Shown here one piece after another: positions 54,380 through 64,000 of a stretch of DNA of 64,000 nucleotides. Positions within the stretch are counted from its first letter, which is position 1; the number at the start of each line of letters is the position of its first letter. This DNA comes from Heliopora coerulea (lineage: Eukaryota; Cnidaria; Anthozoa; Scleralcyonacea; Helioporidae). The notes beneath the pieces were generated by a model. The model ran no database searches and was not told where the DNA came from. It was given only the letters and a program-made list of their open reading frames with translations. A program made the translations under genes and the position numbers. The stretch lies in assembly GCA_030142905.1 (NCBI GenBank), contig JASJOG010000071.1, forward strand, positions 574,001-638,000, written 5' to 3'.

Positions 54380-55759
54380 TTAATTCGTTGTCATTTGATG
54401 ACCAATCTTTAGGTAACTTTGCCAATCCGAAAACCGGTCTTTTTCCAAGAGTGAGAGCCAATGTTTCGATTGTTTTGACCGAGGGTGGCAAGGAAAATAT
54501 CGTAGGCGTCTCCGAAAATTTTGTGTAGGAGTCGGATTAAGTAGGAGTTTTTTTGAATTAGTTCGCTTAGGTGACTCAATCAAAGGCAAACGGCCAAGCC
54601 ATTGCAAGAATTCACTTGTATCGTTGTGAAATAATGAATTTTCAGCACTAACCTTGCTCGGGGCTTGCAGCTTATCGGTCATTATGTTGTCTTTCGGAGC
54701 CCTCCTTCTCGATTGCTTTGTGGTTTGGCTTCGGACGTGTTGATTGTCAGCCTAAAAATCTGAATTTGATTCGCAAACTGAATTCAATTGTTCATGAGTA
54801 TTGACCGTTGACTTTACAGCATTAGCATACGATGTGCACTCTCCCGATCTAATGTTTGTTTGTTGCGCTCTGGGATATCAATTATCTTTGATTACTATTA
54901 ACTCTTTGTTATTTTTTAAACTATTATTACTTTGCCGGTCAACATCTTTTCCTAAATTAACATATTTCTGCTCTGCTTTCATTTGATTTTCCTTTAGCAA
55001 TTCAATTTCTAGTTTGCAATCTTCATATTTCCCCCATAGAAGCTGATAATCCGTTTTGTACCTCCTTTTGACAACAGCCAGCTACTCTTCCAAATGCTCA
55101 GTCTTCAAATCCTTTTCGGGGAGACGTGCTTTCAAGTCGTCAATTTTATTATTCATATCAGCCATGGACTCTAAATAATTCTCCTTTGCCTCGCATAATT
55201 TCAAGTCGTTTTCATCTAAAATCAAAGAGACATTTTTAGTCAATTCCCTTCTTGAGCCTTGACTGCCTTCATTCGATGCTAAATCTGAGACGTAAGTCAG
55301 GTTGTTTTCTGCAGTTCTTGGCTTCTGAAAGATGTCTACCATTTCATGGGATCGCTCTCCTGAGCTCCAAAATTTCGCCAAGATGGTAATGTCCGTTGCA
55401 AGCTTCTCAACCACTGTTCGTCCTCCTGTGTGTGGAATTCTTCGACTTAGATTTTCTTTTGGGCATTCTGGCCACTGTGACAAGCAGTACGAATGCAGTC
55501 TATCACGTATGTGGTTCAATTTTTGGGAAGTGTCTTCGGCCAATTTCTGAATCACTGCATCACTAGATGTCTTTGCAATCTCAGAATTTAGGTCTTCTAC
55601 GTATTTTGAAATATCCTCAGTGCAAAAATCCAGGATGTTAACTCCAGAATCATTTATTAGTAAATTTGACATTGATTCCGCTAATACGTGGCTATTTCCT
55701 CCACCTTTTGCAGAGCCATTATTTCCATGACCGTCCGCCATTTTTCCCCACTCTCTCAC
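54380..55759 (-). pseudogene. LINE ORF1 region
   Basis: A 225-codon frame (55082-55759) with an acidic, helical, probably coiled-coil C-terminus (CEAKENYLESMADMNNKIDD) and a second 100-codon frame (54380-54682) rich in serine/arginine. Position before the endonuclease implies ORF1, an RNA-binding or oligomerising protein; no RRM or zinc knuckle seen. Confidence 0.5.
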
Positions 55760-55869
55760 TCCATACTCTTTCTCAACTTCGAACGGTTTTCCGAATTGTA
55801 ATGTACCAGTTATTCGGATAATCGAGGAAGTACGGTAAAATGATTTCTGCGGTTTAATGTTTGAGAAAC

Positions 55870-55990
55870 ATGAGAGCTTGGATATATTAAGGCAGATGAA
55901 CGATGTTCAAACTCGATACTCAGAAAATGATTTCTTAGCCCCAGACGAGGATCGAACCCAGGTTCGATATTCGACTTAAAAATATGGTGA
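55870..55990 (-). repeat. partial tRNA-derived SINE, same family as 2825-3060
   Basis: On the minus strand a perfect B box (GGTTCGATCC, about 55949-55958) is followed by a tail that aligns with the copy near 2.88 kb (CGATCCTC then TGGG, then TTTTCTGAG). The A box half is missing or diverged. Confidence 0.5.
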
Positions 55991-56808
55991 AACTTAAAAA
56001 TATGGCTTAAAAATATCGCTTAAAATATGGTGAAACTGAAATACAAGCTTAGTTTATTTTAGCTACTAAATGGTCATGAAAAGATTCTCGTCAGGCGAGT
56101 CAGCAAATTTTCGGAAATAAGCAGACTAATTATAAGAACTATAAAAATACGTTCATATGAGTGCCTGATCAGAATAATTAGGTTATTTAATCTCGTCTGT
56201 TTTGATGTGTACTAATGTGAAAACCGTTGGATTTCGTATACAGGCTGGTGAATTCATAATCAAAACATTATTGGTCTTTTTTCATTAAGCAATTAATGTG
56301 GTCTAGTCACCGAATTTGTGCCTCTTGGCTTGTTGATTCAATTATCTTTCTTTTCCCACGCCCTACTTCTTAATGTCATCAGTTCGAGATTACAAACCAT
56401 GCAGGCTACAACAACAAAAACGGTGGGAATTCAATTCTGTGATGTAGGTTCAAATGCTTGTTGTAACTCGGCACACCCAGGATCTTTTTAAGTGGGAGGT
56501 AAAATGTCAAGTAAAGCTATACTAGGAGGTACTGGAGGCATGCTCCCCAGATTTTTAACATTTAAAAGTCTTAAGAAGGCCTATTCCGGCATTATTATAA
56601 TGATATCATAGCTAGCTCTACATTCTTTGTTTCATGAGGTGCAATTAATGACTAATTTACCTCATTATTAAAACATTAGGTACGATTAGTTTCTTATCGT
56701 ACCACGGGACGATTAGTTACTAATCGTACCTCATGTATATGCATAACCTTATATGATTTAAACTGATTTAGACCGTTTTATTTTCTCGGCAGCTATGATA
56801 TTACAAAG
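55991..56808. other. intergenic, no gene recognised
   Basis: No supported feature except short inverted copies of GGTACGATTAG / CTAATCGTACC at 56689-56735, a small hairpin. Confidence 0.45.
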
Positions 56809-56809
56809 A

Positions 56810-56967
56810 AATAGCATGGCATTCAGGTGCATAAGTGATTAAATGTCCCTCAAGCCTTGAGAGGTTTAGTAAAAGTCCGGAGGCGCGCAGCACCTCGGGA
56901 CTTTTACTAAACGTCTCAAGGCTTTCGGGTACATTTAATTACTAATCGACCTGAATGCCATGCTATT
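56810..56967. repeat. 158-bp near-perfect hairpin (foldback/MITE)
   Basis: Arms of about 72 bases: AATAGCATGGCATTCAGGT at the left is mirrored by ACCTGAATGCCATGCTATT-type sequence at the right (differences near 56830-56850), and the centre TTTAGTAAAAGTCC / GGACTTTTACTAAA pairs around a GC-rich loop. No TA or other target duplication is certain. Confidence 0.75.
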
Positions 56968-57253
56968 ACTTATAATACAAAAACATAAACTGTTCTTTAG
57001 TTTGAGATGCAAAGAAAAAATAGTTTATTCCAATGGTTTTTTAAGTTATAATAAAGAAATAGTTTGCAATTTTTAGACATTCTACTAGTCGGAAGATCTT
57101 ATTTTTTGTGATTTCATGAATGACAACTTTCAACTCTTGATATATCTTAGTATACACAAACCATATAATCATACTGTAATTGTTGTTTTTAAAAGTTTAT
57201 TACAATAAGGAAAATCACAAAAACGAGGGGAATTTTTTTGCACAACAGTTTTG

Positions 57254-58115
57254 TTAGCTGGTCAGCAAGCGTCGTCGTATTCTCCTGAGGTAGTGGTCGA
57301 TAATCATTTTGGGGTTCAGACGAATCGTTGTATGAATGTGAATCACTACAAGACATTCGAGTCCGTCTTCTTCCATTTTTGAGCGAAAATCATCGTTGAC
57401 CCGTCGCATCGCTGAGAACGCTCTCTCAGCAGAACAAGCAGTGTTGGGCATCCTACACAACAGTTTGGGGGTTGCCGATTTGCTGCATCGAAGAACTACC
57501 AAAACGTTTTTGGGAGGGTCATCTCTGAAAGTATTCAACCACTTTGTTCACTATCCGTTCAGTTCACCTTACAACGCAGTTTGGGAAAATTTATCTTCCT
57601 CATATGGGCGAGCCTCACTTAAGATATCCTCGACGTTCATCGTTTCGATCTTAGAAAGGAGGGCGGCTTGAAGGGACAGTGCTGGGTGGGACTCGCGAAA
57701 CCAGTCTTTGAAATCTGTAATCATCGAGTCAATGAACGGGAGAAACATATTTACCCTGCAGTGCTCCTCCTGCTCTAACATTGGTACATTTGATCGATGA
57801 ATCTGTTATCCAACAGTTCGCGGAACGGTGACCTCAACGTTGATGTTGATGGCAACATTGACTGCATCGTGATAGACCTAGGCCTTATATTAATCTCGTA
57901 TTCCAAGGTTGGTTTCTATTGTGGATCTAATTATGCCGCAGGCTTCAGGGAGACTTAAGTTGATGCTCTGTAACATCACGGACAGTGGCAACGTTATCCC
58001 AAACATAGGACGCATGTTCCTGCAGATGAATATATCAAATCTGCTGACTGCCAGCAGTAGCAAATTGGCATTGGAGGACGTTTTGGCATCAACTGATTTG
58101 TCATGGATGTTCTAA
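57254..58115 (-). pseudogene. hAT transposase, C-terminal part
   Basis: The hAT dimerisation region is clear at 57254-57538 (CSAERAFSAMRRVNDDFRSK), preceded by 57569-57781 (NMFLPFIDSMITDF) and by frames up to about 58115 with hAT helical-insert-like sequence (LPLSVMLQSINLSLPEA). Stops and frameshifts interrupt it. Its N-terminal half lies at 60540-61975, beyond an inserted LINE. Confidence 0.83.
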
Positions 58116-58226
58116 AGTACGGAAATGATTGCTGGATAGATATCGAAAAAGATTACTTCGTTATCTCGTTCTACCCAACAAGTTTAGCACATTGGTTTAG
58201 GGTGAATCACTTCACTGTATGCACGT

Positions 58227-58415
58227 GTGCAGCGATTGATTATCAAGATGATTCATGAAATAAGTCATAAAGGAACTAGAAATTCTCTTATCATAACTTA
58301 TAAAGGTAAATTTAAATGGCAAGGCGAATTTGAAGCATTAAAACGGTTCGTTGAAGAAGTACTGGAAAGTACTGGAAAGTACAAGAAGGCAAAAATCGTT
58401 ACAACAGACACATAA
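58227..58415 (+). CDS. small unidentified ORF at the LINE 5' side
   Basis: 62 codons of basic, protein-like composition (SLIITYKGKFKWQGEFEALK) just before the RT region. It may be a fragment of the LINE first ORF or of sequence carried along; I do not recognise it. Confidence 0.3.
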   Translation: MQRLIIKMIHEISHKGTRNSLIITYKGKFKWQGEFEALKRFVEEVLESTGKYKKAKIVTTDT

Positions 58416-58501
58416 AAAATTCTAAACGTTATTATTATTAAAAAAGATTACGTAGCCATTTAGGTAATATAAAGCAGACCTGGAAAACGATCAATGAAAT
58501 T

Positions 58502-60244
58502 TTGAATAAATCTTCAAGTAGGAACAAAATTAATGAAATAAAAGATGAAAATGGAGAGATACTTGATGAAACATCTATTTCAAATGCGTTTAATAAGTAC
58601 TTTGTTGAATTGGACGAAAAGTTAGCTAGTGAAATTCCTCAATCTAATGTTTCCCCTATGAGTTTTTTGAATGAAATTAATCTTCAAAAACATGAATTTC
58701 CCTATTTTTATGAAATTGCACCTAACAACGTTCAATTACTTCTTCAAAATTTAAATACCAATAAAGTATCGGGAATAGACGCTATATCTGCAACAATTTT
58801 AAAAATAGCGGCACCATGTATTTTGCCATTTCTCACATTAATATTTAATCAGGCTATTTCAACAGGAGTTTTCCCAAATGATTGGAAAATTTCCAGAGTC
58901 ATGCCTATTTATAAATCGGAGGCCAAGGATGAAATGACAAATTACAGGCCAATTTATATAATATCGGTTGTTGCAAGAATTTTTGAAAAGCTAATCTACA
59001 ACCAGATCTATGAATATTTAAACAACTATAACTTACTAACAAATTCCCAACATGGGTTTCGACGTTTTCATTCAACTGTTACTGCGTTGTTAGACATTAC
59101 TAATAAATGGTATCAAAGTATTGATATCGGCAAAATTAATGGGGTCGTATTTTTGGACCTCAAAAAAGCATTTGATACTGTTGATCATGATATTTTGTTA
59201 GATAAAATTGGATATTATGGAATTAAGGGGTCTGCGTATTCCTGGCTAAAGTCTTATCTGTCAAACAGGACCCAGTATTGTTATGTGAATGACAACCAAT
59301 CTAGCCCGCTATTAATGAAAACAGGTATACCACAAGGTCCAGGTTTAGGACCATTGTTATTTCTTATATACATCAATGATTTACCAAATTGCTTAGAAAA
59401 GTCAGGAATGCATTTGTTTGCTGACGATACTCAAATTGCAACAGCAAGCCATGATATAAATGAAATTGTTGAAACATTGAGCGATGATTTAAATAATGTT
59501 GCAAATTGGTTGTCTGCAAACAAATTAACTCTTAATAAAAGCAAAACGGAATATATGTTCATTGGTTCTAAGAAACGATTGAGACAATTAACATTTAACC
59601 TAACTATATATTTAAGAAATTTCAATATTAAAAAGGTAGAAAAGACAAAATCCTTGGGTCTGAATATAGATGAGTCGTTGAGCTGGAATGCGCTCATTGA
59701 TTACATTATAAGTAAAGTCACTTCAGGTCTTGGTATTCTTCGACAGTTACGAGATATGGTTGATTTCTCTACCTTACTAGTTATATACAATTCATTAATC
59801 CAACCGTATTTCGATTATTTTGCACAAATATGGGGTTGTCTCAGTAGTACATTATCAAATAAACTACAGAAACTCCAAAATAGAGCATTTCGTATAATTA
59901 CTAGAGAGAGTTATTCAACAAGATCAACTGACATTCTAGGTAGACTAAATATTCCAAATCTTGAGCAAAGAAGAAATCAACAACTTTCCATTCTTATGTA
60001 CAAAATAAATAAGAAATTGGTCCCCGACTACTTCGGAGATATGTTTACAAATACCTGTGATATACATAATCATAATACTAGGCAGTCAGATGTCAATTTG
60101 GCTTTGCCAAAGCCAAGAACAAATTATACGAAATGCTCATTTAGCTATAGAGGCGCAGAAAATTGGAATAAATTACACAATAGCCTTAAAAAATCAGAAA
60201 GCCTTACCATTTTCAGATCATTGCTAAGACGTAACATGAAATAA
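58502..60244 (+). CDS. LINE reverse transcriptase, 580 codons, uninterrupted
   Basis: All RT blocks are in one open frame: NTNKVSGIDAISATIL, NYRPIYIISVVARIFEKL, FLDLKKAFDTVDHDIL (first catalytic Asp), TGIPQGPGLGPLLFLIYIND and LFADDTQIA (catalytic DD), then a C-terminal LIQPYFDYFAQIWG domain. The endonuclease is missing, so the copy could not move by itself, but the RT itself is undamaged. CR1/L2/Rex-type group by motif style. The intact frame suggests a recent insertion. Confidence 0.87.
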   Translation: MNKSSSRNKINEIKDENGEILDETSISNAFNKYFVELDEKLASEIPQSNVSPMSFLNEINLQKHEFPYFYEIAPNNVQLLLQNLNTNKVSGIDAISATILKIAAPCILPFLTLIFNQAISTGVFPNDWKISRVMPIYKSEAKDEMTNYRPIYIISVVARIFEKLIYNQIYEYLNNYNLLTNSQHGFRRFHSTVTALLDITNKWYQSIDIGKINGVVFLDLKKAFDTVDHDILLDKIGYYGIKGSAYSWLKSYLSNRTQYCYVNDNQSSPLLMKTGIPQGPGLGPLLFLIYINDLPNCLEKSGMHLFADDTQIATASHDINEIVETLSDDLNNVANWLSANKLTLNKSKTEYMFIGSKKRLRQLTFNLTIYLRNFNIKKVEKTKSLGLNIDESLSWNALIDYIISKVTSGLGILRQLRDMVDFSTLLVIYNSLIQPYFDYFAQIWGCLSSTLSNKLQKLQNRAFRIITRESYSTRSTDILGRLNIPNLEQRRNQQLSILMYKINKKLVPDYFGDMFTNTCDIHNHNTRQSDVNLALPKPRTNYTKCSFSYRGAENWNKLHNSLKKSESLTIFRSLLRRNMK

Positions 60245-60539
60245 TAAAATATATATGCACACATTTATCTACATGCACCGATGCACGCGTATATATATAA
60301 CTGTATTTCAATATGATTTATATTTGTTTTTATTGTAATTTGTTTATCGATGAATTTAGTTTTATTATTGTAAATAGCAGTTAAGAATAGTTTGTTAATT
60401 CTTGTAAATAAGCACGGCCAGTTGGAAGATCACTCTTTTTTCTTTTTCCCTTTTATAACAAGTGAAATTGTACCGTGTAAAAATATAGTAAATAATAATA
60501 ATAATAATAATAATAATAGTTGCATCACTGCAATCCTCG

Positions 60540-61975
60540 GCGATGAAATGTTCGATGCTCATAGAGCAGATCGGCGAAATATTTTGCAGATATTTTGCAC
60601 ACCTATCATGAAGTTCCGTACTTGATGAACTCTGCAGGCATTCATCAACGCTAGGTTAAGGCGGTGTGACAGGCAATATACATAATGTGCAATGGGCTGA
60701 AGCTTCTTGATTTCTGTCTGTGCACCAGTGATGTGTTCACTCTTGTTTGAACCACCGTCATAAGCTTGACCACGTAGTGTCGACAACTCGACCTTAATAT
60801 TACTCAGCCTATTGACATTCACTTCTGCCAAGAGACTGCCTGTAGTCTTTTCCCGGATTCACCTCTGCCAGGAAATCTTCTCGAACCAAAGGGACATCCA
60901 TACCACCTTCACCCATGTCCACACATCGCATGCAGATAGCCAGGTGTTACTTGCTAGATACCTCTGTCGTGTCGTCGGCAATTACCGTGTATGTTCCAGA
61001 GTTACAAGCTTTAGACACAATGTCAGGAATTATGTATTCTACGCAGGTATTGATAAGCTCATTTTGATTTTCAGGCTTGTCTGTAAAGCATTAGCTGGAA
61101 TCATTCGAATGTAGGTAACTAAACCATCGTCACCACCACGAACTTTGAAATGCAGAAGGCTCTTCATGTTTCCCTCTTGACGTTCGTAGTCTACATCGAG
61201 ATTCACGTGACCAGTATCGCAATGTCCCCATAATACAATTTTTTGACAACCGCAGAGTATGACTGTCTTCACAATTAACAGCAGGCCACTGCATTCAACT
61301 TCATCTTGTTTTCGTCGTTTCAGTCTCGACCACGTTCTGACGCTCCAGTTGTTCGTCAATAGTAGCCACACCTTGTGCTTGAAATATGATAACTGAATCA
61401 GTCTTAGCAGCCCACAAAGCGTGGTAACCTCGCATGTGGTTGCTCTCTAGGACATTTTATTTCTTTTTTGAAGCGATTCAATGATTTCGTACCAGCACAC
61501 CTAAGTTCTGACACTCACATTCCCTGCATTTTCTAGTAGATAGCACGCATATATTGCAAAAGTCTCCTTCTTTTCTCGGAACACGACTGTAGCAAAGCCA
61601 AGGATATTTCTGCAGGAAGAAACACTGGAATCTGCGATTCTGATTCCCCTCAGTGACAAATGGAAAAATGAAGCTTGTAGGAAGAGTCCATAGATTTGTT
61701 AGGAGGCGAACGAGAGTGTCTTGGTCTTCAGGAAGATTGTCAACATCTAGACCGATGTCATTTGGATGAACTATGGCAAGAATAAAAAATAGTAGCACCG
61801 AGTTTTTGTTTTATTTTTCTTAACATATTTCTTTGTTAAAAAATAAAGACTTTTTAGAGAAATTTACTGAACTAACTTGATGCAGATGATGTCGATTCAG
61901 TGACAGTGAAGTCAGAAAGACCACTTCTACTCGAATTACCCGAAGAGAGTTCTACATTGTCTTCGGGAGGTTGTT
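60540..61975 (-). pseudogene. hAT transposase, N-terminal part with intron
   Basis: An acidic N-terminal exon (about 61877-61975) is followed by an intron 61771-61876 with GTTAGT donor and CATAG acceptor, then a TTF-type zinc-finger region (FQCFFLQKYPWLCYSRVPRK, CNICVL; 61478-61770), and downstream frames with the RNase H fold (GQAYDGGSN and YVYCLSHRLNLAL, 60559-60831). Several shifts between pieces. It belongs with 57254-58115. Such TTF-hAT proteins are annotated as ZMYM1-like. Confidence 0.78.
61771..61876 (-). other. predicted spliceosomal intron in the hAT gene
   Basis: 106 bases, donor GTTAGT at 61876-61871, T-rich 3' part and acceptor CATAG at 61775-61771. Joining the flanks keeps an acidic leader in frame before the zinc-finger region. 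Supports a eukaryotic nuclear origin. Confidence 0.55.
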
Positions 61976-64000
61976 CACGGGGTCAGATATTCAGGACCAT
62001 GTCACTCTATTGTGTAGATCACGAAAAAGCAATAAATTGAATGATAATACATATAAAAATATATTAAATATTAAAATCAGACATGCAACACGTATAAGCT
62101 TTCCTACTGAGCTCTCATCTTTTTACAGAGGAAAAACTGAATCCTGGACCGCCTGCAATTTCAGAAACAGGGCTTGATGTTTCCGGTTTTGGCACTGGAG
62201 ATAGCTAGAAGACGTACGATGATACTTTGATTATGTCTGCAAATCACTTGCAACTGAATATTCAGTAGTGTACTGAATTGCATCCCGTTGAACAAAAATA
62301 TTGTACCTTACGCGCGATCTCACCTTCAACAAAACTTTGGATTTTCATATCAAAAAATTTCAAGTGAAGCTCAAGGCGAATCAACTGAATGAATTCAACT
62401 TCAGTGAAGATTGGAGATTCGAAGGAGCGAATCACATTCCAACAAGATGACGTGGAAATGGGCTAGTTTTACCCTTCGTGATTTGAAGATAAGCTTCACT
62501 GTCATTGGTTGATTTGCGTTTTAGGATAAAACTAAACCACAACAGTGTATCAGGAAAAAGAAATGTAATCGACGAAAAGTTATAAATAATTCTGCTATTG
62601 CTTTTTGCACAAATCACAATAAACCTCGTTCGTGTATATTCATTTTTATAGTTTGCTTCTTAGTAAGCCACGATTGTTGAAGAAATGGCTTGGTCGATTT
62701 TGTTGCGAAAGCATATTGGTCAACAAATACACCCTTGTTTGTAGTGCACATTTCAGTGGGAATCCGAAAAGGCTCGACTAATTTGAGTTAACGCTGTTAT
62801 CAAGCGCATGTTCATGATGTCTTTGAATTCCTGATGAAGATTCCTTGAGAGCTGTGTCCGCAAGCAAATGCAAATGATAAGCAGGTAGCGAATTTATATC
62901 TTCCGCCGCGCAGTCTTCTGAAAGTAGGTTGGTCAAGTGCGCAACTAGAGGGAGAAGGGTTAAAAGGTTGCCACCCCTGCTCTTTTTGTGGTAGGTCTTA
63001 TATGTGCCCTGTTGTTGACTGCTATTTCCCCTCATTCTCCAAAGCCACGTAGATCTACTTAACACGAAATGATCTAATTCGTCGGAGGGGCCCTTGATCC
63101 TTCCCTCCTACCCCTGCACTTCGAAACTCCTTGTTGCACCATTGTTGGTACTGGAGCAATTCCCAACTTTCTCGGTAGTATCGTTGTTAATGGATCGAAA
63201 AAAATAATGCTGGTCGTCCTTTTTTAGGTCTTGCAGTACTCGGTCTAGACCATGCAAAGATGCAAGGGATATTATTAGGATCTGTCCTCTTTGGATTCCC
63301 ACTGAAATGCGCACTACCCACACGGGTGTGCTTGATGAGCAGTATGGTTTCGCAACGAATTCAACAAAGCCATTCCTTCAATGATCGCGGTTTATCAAAC
63401 GGCAAACTACAAATACAAATACCAAAACCAGGCTTACGGTGATTTGTTCAAAAAAGAAAATCGCAACTCTTTACCATAACTTTTCTTCGATTACACTGCT
63501 TATCCCTGATACAGTGTTGTGCTTTAGTTTTCTCCTAAAACGCTAATCAACTAATCACAACGAAGCTTAACTTCACACCGCGTGGAGTGAAACTAGTCCA
63601 TTTATGTGATGACGCACATCTGATAATCTGAGTGCGAAATTTGACACGTCGAGGTTAAGGTGTGGCTTTATTGGAGTATCATTAGTTAATCCACTCGTTC
63701 ATGTTTTTTGTTGTTTTGACTCGCTGGTAATCGCACACACGAACGTATTTTATTCATTTTTAGGTCAATCACTTTACACAAAATATATAAATCAATAATT
63801 TTGGTTGTTACAAGTCTCAGATTTAGAATTTAGAAAGAACTTTTACGAGACAAAGGTACGGACATTACCTCAACCGGGCACAACTACCTCATTCAACTTC
63901 CGTTTAGTTCTTTACTCGCAAGGGAGGGTGTCACGATTGAGTGACTTCACTGCCGAACATAAAACCAATCGGCAAGCAAAATGCACCATAGTAATGGGGC
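61976..64000. other. intergenic, no gene recognised
   Basis: No supported coding domain. Short frames (for example 62778-63065 and 63108-63323, minus) have no recognisable motif. No transposon ends found. Confidence 0.45.

Larger units (their letters stand above)
51368..55785 (-). mobile_element. second CR1-like LINE, degraded
   Basis: Minus-strand ORF1, endonuclease and RT in order, with a (TTTG)n (minus-strand CAAA) 3' microsatellite at about 51370-51392. Different 3' tail and sequence from the LINE at 11.7-16 kb, so a different family. Inserted into the Tigger element, whose right end follows at 55835. Confidence 0.83.
50850..55835 (+). mobile_element. pogo/Tigger-like transposon, interrupted by a LINE
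   Basis: Left end CAGTACTTCCTCGATTA and right end TAATCGAGGAAGTACGG are inverted, with TA on both sides (50848-50849 and 55836-55837). Only the first part of a transposase is left, and most of the length is an inserted CR1-like LINE (from about 51368). The left end lies 36 bases from the gypsy target site in the same older repeat. Confidence 0.78.
58200..60520 (+). mobile_element. 5'-truncated LINE inserted in the hAT gene
   Basis: Plus-strand RT without an endonuclease, ending in an (AAT)n microsatellite at about 60489-60518. The hAT reading frame is found on both sides on the other strand, so the insertion is later than the hAT. The left edge is uncertain (58116-58230). Confidence 0.78.

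Noticed and set aside
1..64000. CRISPR arrays, bacterial operons, riboswitches
   Set aside because: No regularly spaced direct repeats with unique spacers, no ribosome-binding-site pattern and no known riboswitch core. The sequence is eukaryotic.

Overview
The window looks like repeat-rich nuclear DNA of an animal, most likely a cnidarian and possibly an anthozoan. It is A/T-rich and shows nested transposons of nearly every eukaryotic class, introns, microsatellite-tailed LINEs and no bacterial-type operons outside one virus-like element. The cnidarian assignment is inferred from the mix of repeat families. No intact host gene can be supported. The only host-like coding sequence is two broken protein-kinase fragments.

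Layout. 1-3.6 kb: no recognisable gene, one tRNA-derived SINE. 3.7-4.5 kb: an interspersed repeat holding a tandem dimer (230-bp period) that encodes type I hammerhead ribozymes on the minus strand, i.e. a retrozyme-like locus. A related repeat copy at 46.2-46.5 kb lacks the ribozyme units and looks like an empty site. 8.0-11.7 kb: a large inverted repeat with about 0.88-kb arms, each carrying the same 282-bp Tc1-type MITE. 11.7-16.0 kb: a degraded CR1-like LINE on the minus strand. 16.0-20.8 kb: a Ty3/gypsy (Mag-like) LTR retrotransposon on the plus strand, broken by the 3' end of another LINE. 22.8-24.7 kb: a hAT-type MITE, a PIF/Harbinger transposase relic and a possible Penelope-type terminus.

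27.7-40.4 kb: a Polinton/Maverick-like (virus-derived) element of about 12.7 kb. Its genes diverge from a 27-bp A/T-rich spacer at 34249-34275. The left arm (minus) carries small membrane proteins, two BRO-N/nuclease fusion genes, a LamG-like fibre candidate and a structural candidate. The right arm (plus) carries a DDE integrase with a chromodomain-like tail, a RING-finger gene, a large structural candidate, a packaging-type ATPase and an intact 175-residue gene. Many genes carry stops or frameshifts. No protein-primed DNA polymerase or adenain-type protease was recognised.

41.6-45.1 kb: two kinase pseudogene fragments in opposite orientation on either side of a Tc1 transposon with roughly 195-bp terminal inverted repeats. 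46.5-50.8 kb: a Ty3/gypsy element on the minus strand with 125-bp LTRs and a CCTCG target duplication. 50.85-55.84 kb: a pogo/Tigger relic interrupted by a second CR1-like LINE. 57.2-62.0 kb: a hAT transposase gene (minus) with a visible intron, split by a LINE (plus) that keeps a complete 580-residue reverse transcriptase ORF. 62-64 kb: nothing recognised.

The best candidates for new biology are the hammerhead dimer with its apparent empty site, and the Polinton-like element with paired BRO-N/nuclease genes, a very compact bidirectional promoter and TAATG gene junctions.
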